A stretch of DNA of 64,000 nt from Palsa-1248 sp963737835 (GCA_963737835.1 CAVTUH010000002.1:62001-126000); one strand, 5' to 3'. Counted from the first letter of the stretch, positions 43,594 to 52,802 are shown. A program made the numbers and translations. Notes: generated from the letters alone by a model not told the origin.

Positions 43594-45245
43594 TAATGCC
43601 CGCCACCTCCGCCGCCACCGCCCGCTCGCGGTTTGCCGAGCAGGAAAATCGCCGGCGCCGTAATGATGAATGACACCAAGATCACCATCCATGCGTCGTT
43701 GTACGCGAGCATGGACGCCTGGCGCGTCACCATCTGATCGAGCACGCCGATCGCAGCCTTCTGAGCGTCGAGCGACGCATAGCCATGTGCCATCAGCCCG
43801 GCCGTGATCGCGTGGAGGCGGTCGACGACCTGAGGGTTGTATGCGTAGGTGTTCGTGACCAGGTCCACGCGGTGGAACTGAATCTGATCCGCGACGTACG
43901 TGTTCAACACCGCGATCCCGAATGATCCACCGAGTTGGCGCGCCAGATTGATGAGGCCCGAGGCCTGCTGCGCGTCACGCGGATCGAGCGCACCGTACGC
44001 GATGTTGTTGATCGGCGTGAACAGGAATCCGAGGCCAAGTCCTCGAATGAAGAGCGCGAATCGAGCCTCCGGTTCACCGGCTTGCGTGGTCAAGTGCCCC
44101 AATTGCCACATCGCGACCAGGAAGATCGACACGCCGAGCACGATGAGATACCGACCATCGACGAGCGGCTTCGGTCCATTCAGCAGCCGACCACAGATCA
44201 GCGCGGCGGCCGCCGTCGCGAGTCCGCCTGGGAGTAGTGCGAGCCCGGTCTCGGTCGGTGTGAAGTTCAGGATGCTCTGGGTAAAGAGCGGGAAGATGAA
44301 GACGCCGCCGTAGAGCCCGAACCCCAGCGTGATGAAAAGGAAGATCGACGCTGACAGCTGTCGATTCTTGAGCACCCGGAAATTCACCACCGGGTGTGGA
44401 TTCCGCCGAGACAGCTCCCACCACAGCATGCTGCCCAGGCAGATCGCCGATACGATTGCGAGGCGAACGATCGTCTTGTCATTGAACCAATCGAACCGCT
44501 TTCCCTCCTCCAGCACGTATTGGAGGGATCCCAGACCCACCGTCAGAAGACCGATGCCGATGACGTCGATCCCCTCCGGCCTTCGCCGCATCCACGGCGG
44601 GTCATGCAGGAAGCCCGTGACGAGGAAGATCGACGCGACGGCGATCGGGATGTTGATGAAGAAGATCCAATTCCAGTTGTAGTTGTCGGTGATCCACCCG
44701 CCCAGCGTCGGCCCGATCGTCGGTGCGACGATGATGCCGAGGATGAAGAGGGCTTGCACCATGCCCTGTTGTTCGCGCGGGAAAACCTGGCGCAGCGTCG
44801 CCTGTGCGGTCGACAGCAGCGCCGCACCGCCTGCGCCCTGGACAATGCGCCACATCACGAGCTCGATCAGCGTGTGCGACGTGCCGCACATGAACGACGC
44901 AAACGCGAACAGCACGATCGAGAAGGTGAGATAGTTCTTCCGCCCGAACCTCGCCGTGAAGAACGCGGTCATCGGCAGCACGACGACGTTCGAGAGGATG
45001 TAGCCGGTGGCGACCCACGCAATCTCGTCATACGTTGCGCCCAGATTGCCCGCCATCTGGGGCAAGGCGACGTTCACGATCGTGGTGTCGAGCACCTCCA
45101 TGATCGCGGCCGTGATGAGTCCGAGGAGGATGAGCCATCGGTACTCATGAACGTCCGAGTCGTCGTGCGCTGCGGGGGCCGCTGCCGCGGCCGGTCGAGC
45201 CGCCGCAGACCCACCGGCAGGGATTCGTGCAACGTCAGTAGCCAT
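43593..45245 (-). CDS. EmrB/QacA-type (DHA2) multidrug MFS transporter
   Basis: 550 residues, 14 predicted helices. An Ala/Pro-rich N-terminus precedes RWLILLGLITAAIMEVLDTT and IVNVALPQMAGNLGATYDEI; motif A region FFTARFGRKNYL, motif B RIVQGAGGAALLSTAQATL, motif C APTIGPTLGGWITDNYNW. EmrB exporters usually pair with EmrA and TolC-like proteins, which are absent here. The C-terminus ends in a Gly run (AGGGGGGGGH). Convergent with the YkgJ pair across a class A element. Confidence 0.92.
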   Translation of the reverse strand: MATDVARIPAGGSAAARPAAAAAPAAHDDSDVHEYRWLILLGLITAAIMEVLDTTIVNVALPQMAGNLGATYDEIAWVATGYILSNVVVLPMTAFFTARFGRKNYLTFSIVLFAFASFMCGTSHTLIELVMWRIVQGAGGAALLSTAQATLRQVFPREQQGMVQALFILGIIVAPTIGPTLGGWITDNYNWNWIFFINIPIAVASIFLVTGFLHDPPWMRRRPEGIDVIGIGLLTVGLGSLQYVLEEGKRFDWFNDKTIVRLAIVSAICLGSMLWWELSRRNPHPVVNFRVLKNRQLSASIFLFITLGFGLYGGVFIFPLFTQSILNFTPTETGLALLPGGLATAAAALICGRLLNGPKPLVDGRYLIVLGVSIFLVAMWQLGHLTTQAGEPEARFALFIRGLGLGFLFTPINNIAYGALDPRDAQQASGLINLARQLGGSFGIAVLNTYVADQIQFHRVDLVTNTYAYNPQVVDRLHAITAGLMAHGYASLDAQKAAIGVLDQMVTRQASMLAYNDAWMVILVSFIITAPAIFLLGKPRAGGGGGGGGH

Positions 45246-45554
45246 GGATCACTGCAAGAGCCGGCGACGGGTTTCGGGTGACGGGTTTCTGGCACACCAC
45301 ACGAGGAGCGTCAGTGCGCTGACGCACCACTCGCTGCCTGAGCCGCTGGCCGGCACTCGGATGCGACTCGCGGGGTCGCAATATCTGCGCGGAAAGCAAA
45401 TCCGTCGTAGCGGAGCTTGGTTCCGCCTCGCGCACGCCGTTGAGACGAGGAAGAGGACGCAACGGCGCGGGCCAAACGCGGGTCGACCTTTAATCCGCTT
45501 GCCGCAATGGAGCGAATCCCGCTGGCATGGCCGGCCCGCAGCTCATTAGGTCGT
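45246..45554. other. intergenic region upstream of EmrB
   Basis: About 310 bases between two reverse-strand genes, presumably carrying the EmrB promoter. No repeat or gene is recognised. Confidence 0.35.
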
Positions 45555-46940
45555 CTACCGCACATTAAGTACGAAGCTTTGAGTCACCAGCTGAGGCACT
45601 GGACACGCACCCACACGGGCCGGCGTGAAATGGAATTGAGAAAGGGAGTCAAGCACACGAGCCTCAAACGCACGAGGGTGGTAACCGACCGGTTCCGGGG
45701 GGGTGTCGGCGTTTCGAGCTGTCAATGTGATGGGGTGACCGCTCGCGTCCACCACAAATTGCAGTGTAGTGATGTCGTTTATGCGGTCTTTTGGCGCCAA
45801 GCCACTCAATAGGTCCGGGTGCAGCGACGCATCCAAATATGCTTCGTCCTGCGTTGCCCAGACTGGCCCTTCAATGCGGCCAACGACAATGGTCTCCTCT
45901 TCGGGGCGAGGGTCGTTCATCGAAATTACCACGTCGAAGGTCACCGGCGTGTGCTCCCTGTCCGTCGGAAGCGCGGGAAAATCAGTCGCGGCTGCACCGC
46001 GGAGGGACGCGACAATGAGAGTGTCAGCAGGTCCGGAGGCCGACGACGCCGCGACGTGGGCGTCTCTCAACGATCCCTCCGCATCGAGAGTAACAGTAAC
46101 GACTGTCGACAGCATCAGCGTGACATAGGCGCTCGGGCGTTTCCCCTCGACGGTCACTCGGCTCAGCCGAACCGGCGCGCGGGACATGTGAATCGTGTCG
46201 ATCCTGACGGGCGTCTCTGCCCCGATCACGACCACCGTGTCTTTCGGCGTGTAGCCAATCCGGCGGACGTGGACGTTATAGCTGCCCGGAGCGACCCCAC
46301 TGATACGCCATGCGCCGCTGGAGTCAGTGAGCCGCCTCTCCCCGGCTTCTGAGAGAGTAACAGTGGCATACGGAACTGGCTTACCGTCCTCCTGGTCCAG
46401 AAGCACGCCACGTTGCTCGCCTCGGACATCTTCCCTCCAGTCGGACCCAAACCTCATGATCGTCGCCGCCGGCCGTTTGTCGTCCTGCGGCGGCGTTGCG
46501 TCGGCGCTCGCGCGCCTAGGGGATTCGGGCATGGGAAACGGCCAGCTAAAGGCTGCGAGCTGGATATCGTTTGGTAGAACAAGTGCTCGCCGAACTCCCT
46601 CGAGCACCCCTCTTTGGTAGCGCAGCCAGGCCGTGTCCTGCATGCCGTTCGGGCGCGTTCCCCGCAGGGCGGCATGTAAGAGAGTGGCAATCGTATCCGC
46701 CGGTGGCGGCATTTGGCACGAGTAGCCAGCCGGAACCACGAGCCGGGCATGCGTCACACTGACGGGGTTCGGTGTGCCCTGCGCTCCTATCGAGGCGGCC
46801 CCGAGAGCTACGGCGGCCGCGGCCGCGAATCGCGCACAGGCGCCCGGGCAACCGAGTGTGTCCGGAAAGACAAATGAAATGGTGCGGCGCCACGGCACTT
46901 TCGTGAGCGCACCACGGAAGTCCCGAAGGCTGAAACGCAT
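45555..46940 (-). CDS. exported protein with carboxypeptidase-regulatory-like domain and TonB-C-like end
   Basis: 461 residues with an Ala-rich hydrophobic segment (FAAAAAVALGAASIGAQ) that can act as signal peptide after a basic start. Residues about 170-260 form a CarboxypepD_reg-like beta-sandwich: GVLLDQEDGKPVPYATVTLS, WRISGVAPGSYNVHVRRIGY. The C-terminal roughly 100 residues (FVVDASGHPITLTARNAD, FHFTPARVGACPVPQLVTQS) resemble TonB C-terminal domains as used in Bacteroidota/Gemmatimonadota envelope proteins. A ligand-transport or sensing role is possible. A 47-codon echo of its end lies at 47144-47284. Confidence 0.75.
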   Translation of the reverse strand: MRFSLRDFRGALTKVPWRRTISFVFPDTLGCPGACARFAAAAAVALGAASIGAQGTPNPVSVTHARLVVPAGYSCQMPPPADTIATLLHAALRGTRPNGMQDTAWLRYQRGVLEGVRRALVLPNDIQLAAFSWPFPMPESPRRASADATPPQDDKRPAATIMRFGSDWREDVRGEQRGVLLDQEDGKPVPYATVTLSEAGERRLTDSSGAWRISGVAPGSYNVHVRRIGYTPKDTVVVIGAETPVRIDTIHMSRAPVRLSRVTVEGKRPSAYVTLMLSTVVTVTLDAEGSLRDAHVAASSASGPADTLIVASLRGAAATDFPALPTDREHTPVTFDVVISMNDPRPEEETIVVGRIEGPVWATQDEAYLDASLHPDLLSGLAPKDRINDITTLQFVVDASGHPITLTARNADTPPEPVGYHPRAFEARVLDSLSQFHFTPARVGACPVPQLVTQSFVLNVR

Positions 46941-47573
46941 CCCCCGCCCGCGTTTTGCTCGGACTGCAACGCTGAAAAAGGAACGCTCTCGTCACCGGTT
47001 TTGAAATTGGACAAAGGTTGGAGTGGAGCGGCCCCCATGCTCACCAGCGATTCGACAGGTTCGTTCGCCGGTCGAGTTATTCAAGGTGATGGAGGCATGT
47101 CGTTGGCGGAACGGCGCGATTGGGGACCGGTGCGTCTGTTCCGGTGCACGCTTCTCCGGAATCACAGGCCGCGGTGCTCAAGACGCTGCCCGATGTACGG
47201 ATTGATCCCGCGCTCATCGGGACCTGTCGGGTGAACGAGTTCATCGTGCAGTCCTTCACACCGCCGAAACCCGAACAGCGCTAGGCCTTGCAGTGGACGG
47301 GATCGTGACCCGAGTCCACAGCCCGGAGACAGGGTGTCCGTCAGCAGCAGGGAGATATCTCTCGCCCCCCTTCCCCGATATCCATCCTATTGCTTGCTCA
47401 TGAAATAAGCGCTGCGCGTCCCGAGCGGTAGCGATTTATTCGGCGCCAAGAAGCGGTGGCGGCACTGGAGGAGGTGGCAGCCATGCAGGCGGAAGCGGCG
47501 GAGGCGGAGCGCGCCCGCACAAGTAGCGGCCGCGCCTGGTTTTCGCGCCCGCCGCGGACGGCACGGGCCACGC
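46941..47573. other. intergenic region with a decayed gene tail
   Basis: About 630 bases with no intact gene. At 47144-47284 lies a short frame resembling a TonB-C-like tail, listed separately. The rest shows no motifs. Confidence 0.4.
47144..47284 (+). pseudogene. fragment of a TonB-C-like protein tail
   Basis: The frame reads SPESQAAVLKTLPDVRIDPA, LIGTCRVNEFIVQSFTPP and stops with TAG. The order acid-P-A-x-I/V-G-x-C-x-V-x-x-x-V-x-Q-S-F repeats that of the neighbouring gene's end (FTPARVGACPVPQLVTQSF). No start, domain or ribosome-binding site precedes it. Probably the remains of a paralogue. Confidence 0.35.
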
Positions 47574-48806
47574 CTAGCCTGCGAGCGCGGCCAATGCGAC
47601 CCGGGCGGACTCGGCCAACACCGCAGCACCGACGAAAATGCAGCTCTCGGCCGCGGTAAAACGGGGAGAGTGCGCCGGGATCGCCTCGCCGCCCGGCTCG
47701 CGCGCACCAATGCGCATGAAGCACCCCGGCATGCGCTCCTGATAATGGGCGAAATCCTCGCCGGCCAGATTCAGAAAGCCGAGCGGGACCAGCGCAGCGC
47801 GGCCAAGCACTGACGTCACGGCCTCACGCGACCATGCGGTTGGCTGCGGGGGATTGACCACTGGCGGCGTGCCAATGCCCATGGTCACGCGCGCATCGAG
47901 GCGGTAGGTGGACGCGGTCGCTGTTGCGATCCGTTCGACTTCGTCCCGCAGGAGCTTGCGGGTAGCCGGATCGACGGCGCGCAACGTTCCGGTAATGACG
48001 GCGCGCTCGGGAATGATGTTCGTGGCGGTGCCGGCATGCACGGTCCCGATCGTGACCACTGCCAATGTCGCGGGGTTGAGCCGACGTGCGACAATGGTCT
48101 GCAGCGCGCCGATCAATGCGCCCGTCCCGACGATCGGATCCGCGGACTCGTGTGGTCGCGCCGCATGTGCGCCGCGTCCCACTAACTCAATGGAAAAGGT
48201 GTCGGTCGACGCCGCGAGTGGGCCTTCGTCAGCGACGACCTGCCCCACGCCAAAGCGTCGGTCGACGTGTCCACCGAAGATGGCCGCCACGCCATCGAGC
48301 GCGCCCGTCTCGAGCACGTCCAGGGCACCGCTGCCAGTCTCCTCGGACGGCTGAAGCACGATCAACACATCGCCCGCGGCCGGTGCCGCCGCCAACAACG
48401 CAGCGGCCCCGACGGCCCACGTCGCATGCACATCGTGGCCGCAGGCGTGCATCACGCCCGGCACCTGTGATGCAAACGGAAGCCCGGTCTCTTCCTGAAT
48501 CGGGAGCGCGTCAATGTCGCCACGGATCGCAACAACCGGCGCGCCGGCGCGGCGACCCGCAATCCGGCCAATGACAATGTTGCCCGCTCCCAAGCGCTGG
48601 ACGACCGCGCCGCGACGCGCCGTCATCGCGGCGAGTGCGCCCGCGAGACGAGTCGCCGTGTCGCTTTCGCGGCCCGACAGCTCCGGATGCTGATGCAGCG
48701 TCCGACGCAGCGTGATGAGCTGACCGCGCAGCTCGTCAGAAAAGAGATTCTGGAGAGCGCCCGGGACCAGGGCCGGCTCGGCTGCGTCAACCACTGTCGC
48801 GGTCAT
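47574..48806 (-). CDS. M20 family amidohydrolase, predicted N-succinyl-L-amino-acid hydrolase
   Basis: 410 residues. The start ATG at 48806 overlaps the preceding stop (TGATG), so it is translationally coupled to the racemase gene. M20 metal-site phrases are complete: AIRGDIDALPIQEETGLPF, GVMHACGHDVHATWAVGAAA, LQPSEETGSGALDVLE and NLAGEDFAHYQERMPG; the lid domain has GRGAHAARPHESADPI. M20 hydrolases cleave N-acyl amino acids or small peptides. With an N-acylamino-acid racemase and a GNAT acyltransferase next to it, the likely role is removal of the acyl group from the L-form after racemisation. Known from the Geobacillus NSAR operon; inferred here. Confidence 0.88.
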   Translation of the reverse strand: MTATVVDAAEPALVPGALQNLFSDELRGQLITLRRTLHQHPELSGRESDTATRLAGALAAMTARRGAVVQRLGAGNIVIGRIAGRRAGAPVVAIRGDIDALPIQEETGLPFASQVPGVMHACGHDVHATWAVGAAALLAAAPAAGDVLIVLQPSEETGSGALDVLETGALDGVAAIFGGHVDRRFGVGQVVADEGPLAASTDTFSIELVGRGAHAARPHESADPIVGTGALIGALQTIVARRLNPATLAVVTIGTVHAGTATNIIPERAVITGTLRAVDPATRKLLRDEVERIATATASTYRLDARVTMGIGTPPVVNPPQPTAWSREAVTSVLGRAALVPLGFLNLAGEDFAHYQERMPGCFMRIGAREPGGEAIPAHSPRFTAAESCIFVGAAVLAESARVALAALAG

Positions 48807-49948
48807 CACGCCACCGCGCCGGCACGCCGACCGAGCGGCTGCGTCCGCACGGTCAGCGCGTCAATGCGGTCCATGTCGACTGCCACGCCAATGCCCGGCT
48901 TCGCCCGCGGGACGCCGACCATGCCCTCCGCATCCATCGTCCATTCCGGTGTCACGATATCGCGCTCCCAATACCGTGCGCTCGGCGAGAGATCACCAGG
49001 CAGTTTGAAGTTGGGAAGCGACGCGAGCGCGACATTGTACGCACGCCCGACGCCGCTCTCGAGCATGCCGCCGCACCACACGGGAAGCCCATGCTGCTCA
49101 CACACGTTGTGGATCCCGCGAGACACGGAGAATCCGCCCACCCGGCCTGGCTTGATGTTGACAATGCGTCCGCTCGCGAGCGTGATCATGTCCTCCGCCC
49201 GCTCGACGCTCGTGATCGACTCATCCAGACAAATCGGCGTCTTCATCTGTACTTGCAGCTGGGCATGCCGCACGAGATCGTCCTGCGCCAGCGGCTGCTC
49301 AACCATGATCAGGTCGAAGGCGTCGAGCTGCGCGAGGTGCTTGGCATCTTCCAGCCGGTATGCGGAGTTGGCGTCCGCCATGATGTGCACCTCAGGCCCC
49401 AGCGCCTGACGCACCGCTCGCACGAACTCGATGTCCATGCCGGGGGCAATCTTGAGCTTGATCTTGCGATACCCCTGCGCGAACGCCGCCTTGGCTCGCT
49501 CGACGAGCGCCTCCGGCGTTTTCTGAATGCCGAGTGAAATACCGGTCGGCACACGCGTACGCGTCCCACCCAGTCGCTCGGCCAACGGCACACCCTCGGC
49601 CGTCGCCGCGAGGGCCCAGCACCCCATTTCAACGGCGGCCTTGGCCATCTGGTGGCCACGAAAGTCGCGTTGCAGAGCCGAGTGGACGCTTTCGGGCCCG
49701 TCAAAGCGCGCGCCCAGCACCCGCGGCGCGACCCATTGCTCGATCGCATACCACGCCGTGTCGATCGTCTCGGGACTGTAGTTCGGATGCTCGCCTGCGA
49801 CGCACTCGGCCCACGTGCTCACACCGTCAGCATCATGCAACTCGAGTAAGAAAATGCGTCGCTCCGACACGATGCCGGAGGAGATCCTGAACGGTTCCTT
49901 GAGCGCAAGCCGGAGCTCGCGCAAGACGATTCGGTCGACAACGAGCAT
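48806..49948 (-). CDS. enolase superfamily N-succinylamino-acid racemase / o-succinylbenzoate synthase-like
   Basis: 380 residues. The MLE-subgroup active site is complete: KIKLKIAPG (the Lys acting as base), MADANSAY and VEQPL and CLDES (three metal ligands), VNIKPGRVGG (second Lys). The C-terminal GGMLESGVGRAYNVALASLP and LPGDLSPSARYWERDI are typical of the NSAR/OSBS type. The family has both activities; menaquinone genes are absent nearby, whereas M20 and GNAT genes flank it, so N-succinylamino-acid racemase is preferred. It is the middle gene of a three-gene set on this strand. Confidence 0.88.
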   Translation of the reverse strand: MLVVDRIVLRELRLALKEPFRISSGIVSERRIFLLELHDADGVSTWAECVAGEHPNYSPETIDTAWYAIEQWVAPRVLGARFDGPESVHSALQRDFRGHQMAKAAVEMGCWALAATAEGVPLAERLGGTRTRVPTGISLGIQKTPEALVERAKAAFAQGYRKIKLKIAPGMDIEFVRAVRQALGPEVHIMADANSAYRLEDAKHLAQLDAFDLIMVEQPLAQDDLVRHAQLQVQMKTPICLDESITSVERAEDMITLASGRIVNIKPGRVGGFSVSRGIHNVCEQHGLPVWCGGMLESGVGRAYNVALASLPNFKLPGDLSPSARYWERDIVTPEWTMDAEGMVGVPRAKPGIGVAVDMDRIDALTVRTQPLGRRAGAVA

Positions 49949-49997
49949 GGTTAGGCAAGGTTAGGGGTTGGGGAACTCTACACCGACGCGAAGGCTT

Positions 49998-50076
49998 GGT
50001 CGTCTCCTTTCTCCTTTCTGTGTTTCTCCTTTCTCGGCCGCGACAGCGGCCGTGGCGCAGTGCGTCGCCCTTCATA
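49998..50076. repeat. class C tract/hairpin followed by a class B remnant
   Basis: CTCCTTTCTCCTTTCTGTGT and TTCTCCTTTCTC, then GGCCGCGACAGCGGCC, then GTGGCGCAGTGCGTCGCCC, a damaged class B palindrome. It sits inside the GNAT-racemase intergenic gap of a likely operon. Confidence 0.7.
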
Positions 50077-50099
50077 ACGCGCGCACGTTCTCGGCTGCG

Positions 50100-50960
50100 T
50101 CACGGAGATGACGGAATTTCCAATTCATATACACCGCGGTCGCGGCCGTCGTCACGCTGAAAGCCGATAATGCGATATCCGAGTGCGAGCGCTCGTTGAA
50201 ACACGGGGCGGGTGTTCGCACGCCACTGCGCAGCCTGCGCGAGTGACGTGCGCTGGACCTGGTCAATGTGGAGCGGAATCGGCACGCGGACCCGAGGCGG
50301 ACGGCGTGCGAGCAACTGTTGATCAGCCGCCGCGGGCGAATCGAGGATCGGGATGTTCGGCGAATCGAGCGGCGGAAGCGGGCGTCGCGGCGGTCGATCC
50401 GCGTCGCCGCCAATGTGCCAGGCGACCACGAAGCGGTCGGTGCCCAGCCCTTCATGCAGTGTGCTCGACGTGCGGGCGCCGTAGAAATCCGGGACGTACT
50501 CCGTGATGTCGGTCCCGAACTGCTCTAGGTTGAGGTACGCGTTTCGGGCCACAAGGGGGTCATACGTCCAGTAAATGGTCGACACGCCGAGCGGCCGAAG
50601 GGCATCGCGTTGGAACATCTTGAGTCGTCGACCGATCCCCAGGTCCCGCGCCTCGGCACGGACGCCCAGCATGTCGGACCAGTGGACCAGTTTGCCACGC
50701 TCCGTTCCAGTGATCCCAAAGACGAACCCGAGCATTCGCCCATCCGGCGCGAACGCCCCGGCGGTCACCCCACCCAGCCGCTGCGAGACCTTGAGAATCG
50801 ACGCGGGCACCAAGTCAGCGAAGTCGACACCCCAGACCTCCTGCTGGAGGGTCAGAACGGCTTGGTATTCCCCCCAACTGGTTAGGTGCCGGATGGTGAC
50901 AGAACCGGCAGAGACCCGCTCCCCAGTGCTCTGAGGATCGACAGTACGTGATTCCAGCAT
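50100..50960 (-). CDS. GNAT family acyltransferase (COG3375-like), predicted N-succinyltransferase
   Basis: 286 residues. The acyl-CoA site is clear in DMLGVRAEARDLGIGRRLKM; the upstream core strand is GFVFGITGTERGKLVHWSD and the helix-turn DALRPLGVSTIYWTYDPL then NAYLNLEQFGTDITEYVP. This matches COG3375 proteins. In Geobacillus kaustophilus such a GNAT succinylates D-amino acids ahead of the racemase and M20 hydrolase, converting D- to L-amino acids; the same three families are present here in the same order. A 151-bp gap with repeats separates it from the racemase gene. Confidence 0.85.
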   Translation of the reverse strand: MLESRTVDPQSTGERVSAGSVTIRHLTSWGEYQAVLTLQQEVWGVDFADLVPASILKVSQRLGGVTAGAFAPDGRMLGFVFGITGTERGKLVHWSDMLGVRAEARDLGIGRRLKMFQRDALRPLGVSTIYWTYDPLVARNAYLNLEQFGTDITEYVPDFYGARTSSTLHEGLGTDRFVVAWHIGGDADRPPRRPLPPLDSPNIPILDSPAAADQQLLARRPPRVRVPIPLHIDQVQRTSLAQAAQWRANTRPVFQRALALGYRIIGFQRDDGRDRGVYELEIPSSP

Positions 50961-51014
50961 TATGGGATGAATAGCCAGAAACGGGGACTGGCCGCTAGAG
51001 AGAGCCGACGCCGG

Positions 51015-51080
51015 ATGTTAGACGCTGGACGTTAGACGCTGGACGCTGCAAGAGAAACCTCGAGGGCCAGCGACGGTGCA
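51015..51080. repeat. one-armed class A element (H1 heptads)
   Basis: Left arm GTTAGACGCTGGACGTTAGA, then GCTGGACGCTGC, followed by AAACCTCGAGGGCCAGC and GGTGCA of the core. The right half is missing. It sits between two divergent genes. Confidence 0.75.
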
Positions 51081-51207
51081 GCACATATGGCTGAGTCTGC
51101 TTCGCCCCTGCACGCCGCACGGGCGAGTCTCGCTGCACCGCTTACGTCTTGGCTGAGAATCGCCGAGTTTGGTAGTCGTAGGCCATCACTCTCGGAGGCT
51201 GGAGGGT

Positions 51208-51753
51208 ATGCGCTACCGATTCGACAAGCTCGACCTGAGCCCGCGCGAAGCACGGTCCGCCTCGTGGACGTTTGCTGGACAGGCGGTCGCGGGGACTGAG
51301 TATCCGTTCGCTCTGACCGACCGAAACCTGCGGCGGCAGAACCAGTGGGAGTTTGTCGTTCGGGTGCCCAAGGGACCCAAGGGACGGATCGAAGTCCGCC
51401 CATCGCGCGTGCCGGACGACAAGGCGTGGGCGGGACTCGACCGGCGAGGCCTGACGTTCATGCCAGCCACGCGCCGCGGCTACACGAGCTACCGCTACTG
51501 CCAGCTTTCGCTGCCGAGCGATGATGGGAAAGCGAGCCGCCACATCGTGCATCGAGCAGATGCGAATCGACTGCCCTATTGGATTCGCGATCTCAAAGGA
51601 CTCAGGAACAAGATCACCGTGACGACCACCCGCGCGCGTGACGGCGACTCGCTCGTGATCCTCGTCCCACGCGACGACTACCAGGCCATGGTGCGGACCT
51701 ACGTCGCAACGAAGGCGTGGGTGCTGAAGGCCGGCAAAGGCGTGCGGGCGTAG
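51208..51753 (+). CDS. hypothetical protein
   Basis: 181 residues from ATG 51208 with GGAGGCTGGAGGGT upstream. A basic, soluble protein with strands such as WEFVVRVPKGPKGRIEVRPS, RRGYTSYRYCQLSLPSDD and DSLVILVPRDDYQAMVRTYV. No signal peptide, membrane segment or known domain. Phrases of the type R/K-x-x-Y-E and a high Arg content suggest nucleic-acid or polymer binding, but this is a guess. A class A element with an inner class B palindrome follows. Confidence 0.6.
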   Translation: MRYRFDKLDLSPREARSASWTFAGQAVAGTEYPFALTDRNLRRQNQWEFVVRVPKGPKGRIEVRPSRVPDDKAWAGLDRRGLTFMPATRRGYTSYRYCQLSLPSDDGKASRHIVHRADANRLPYWIRDLKGLRNKITVTTTRARDGDSLVILVPRDDYQAMVRTYVATKAWVLKAGKGVRA

Positions 51754-51760
51754 GAGCACA

Positions 51761-51929
51761 ACGGCGGGGCCTGGGGTCTGGGGTCTGGGGTAAGGGAACA
51801 AACCGAAGCCCGATCACGGTCCACGGTGACCGGCCTTGGACCGGTACGGGCGACGCAATGCGTCGCCCGTCGTTGTCGTTGCGGTTGTCGTTCCCAGACC
51901 CCAGGCCCCAGACCCCAAACCCCCGCCGT
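51761..51929. repeat. class A fold-back element (GGGGTCT heptads) with a class B palindrome inside
   Basis: Outer ends ACGGCGGGG and CCCCGCCGT; left arm GGGGTCT units, right arm AGACCCC units. Within the loop side GTACGGGCGACGCAATGCGT and CGCCCGTCG form a complete class B palindrome (51845-51872). Between two convergent genes. Confidence 0.88.
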
Positions 51930-51930
51930 C

Positions 51931-52764
51931 CTACTCGCGAGGCCCCAGCCGAATCTCATACAACGTGGGCCACAACTTCCCCGTGACAAAGGTCCGGTCG
52001 CTGGTCGAGTCGTAGGCGATACCATTGGCCACGTCGATCGTGTCGCCGGGAGTCGTCGGGGGAACGAGCGGCGCGATATCGACCCAAGCGATGACGTGGC
52101 CCGTCTGGGGGTCAATGCGCGCGATCTCGGGGACCTGCCATACGTTCGCCCAGATCTCTCCGCGGATCATCTCCAGCTCGTTGAGTCGCGGGACGTCCAT
52201 CCCCTGCGCGGTGACGGTCAACGCGCGCTCGACTCGCAGGGTCGCGGGGTCCAGGAATCGCAGCACGTTGGTGCCATCGCTCATGATCAGCGAGTGGGCG
52301 TCGTGCGTCATCCCCCACCCTTCGCCAGAGAAAGCAAATCGACCGCGCCGCGCGAGCGTGCGCGCGTCGTACTTGAAGCCGACGCCGTTCTTCCACGTCA
52401 ACTGGTACAACGTGTCCCGAAAGACGGTGATGCCCTCGCCGAAATACGGTGGCGGGAGCTGCGCCTGCGCCAGGACATTGCCGCCCAGGAGTTGCCGCCG
52501 CACTCCTGAGTGCCCAACCAGCCCGGTACTCTCGTAGAGCGCGCCGTCGTGCCATTCGAGGCCTTCCGTGAACGCCGTTGCGTCGTGCGGATACTGGTTG
52601 ACGATCGTCACGCTGTAGGTCGCCACGCCCGTCGGCGCCGCGGGCTTTGCCGAATCGGCGGCTCGGACCGCATCGCCACCACTTGCGCGGGTCGTTGACG
52701 CCTCACTCCGGCAGCCGACGATCGCGATCAGGAGAAGGCTCGCTGCTCTGACATTCCTGTGCAC
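51931..52764 (-). CDS. plant-type glutaminyl-peptide cyclotransferase, lipoprotein
   Basis: 277 residues. A lipobox LLIAIVGC gives a membrane-anchored mature N-terminus. The fold is the five-bladed propeller of plant/bacterial glutaminyl cyclase: VNQYPHDATAFTEGLEW, YESTGLVGHSGVRR, YFGEGITVFRDTLYQLTWKN, EGWGMTHDAHSLIMSDGTN, and NELEMIRGEIWANVWQVPE with VANGIAYDS later. The enzyme would convert N-terminal Gln of peptides to pyroglutamate outside the cytoplasm. Length and blade order are normal. Divergent from the PAP2 gene, with a class A element between them. Confidence 0.9.
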   Translation of the reverse strand: MHRNVRAASLLLIAIVGCRSEASTTRASGGDAVRAADSAKPAAPTGVATYSVTIVNQYPHDATAFTEGLEWHDGALYESTGLVGHSGVRRQLLGGNVLAQAQLPPPYFGEGITVFRDTLYQLTWKNGVGFKYDARTLARRGRFAFSGEGWGMTHDAHSLIMSDGTNVLRFLDPATLRVERALTVTAQGMDVPRLNELEMIRGEIWANVWQVPEIARIDPQTGHVIAWVDIAPLVPPTTPGDTIDVANGIAYDSTSDRTFVTGKLWPTLYEIRLGPRE

Positions 52765-52802
52765 AACACAAAATATCAGGCGGGGGCCAGGTTGGTGGTA
52801 CA

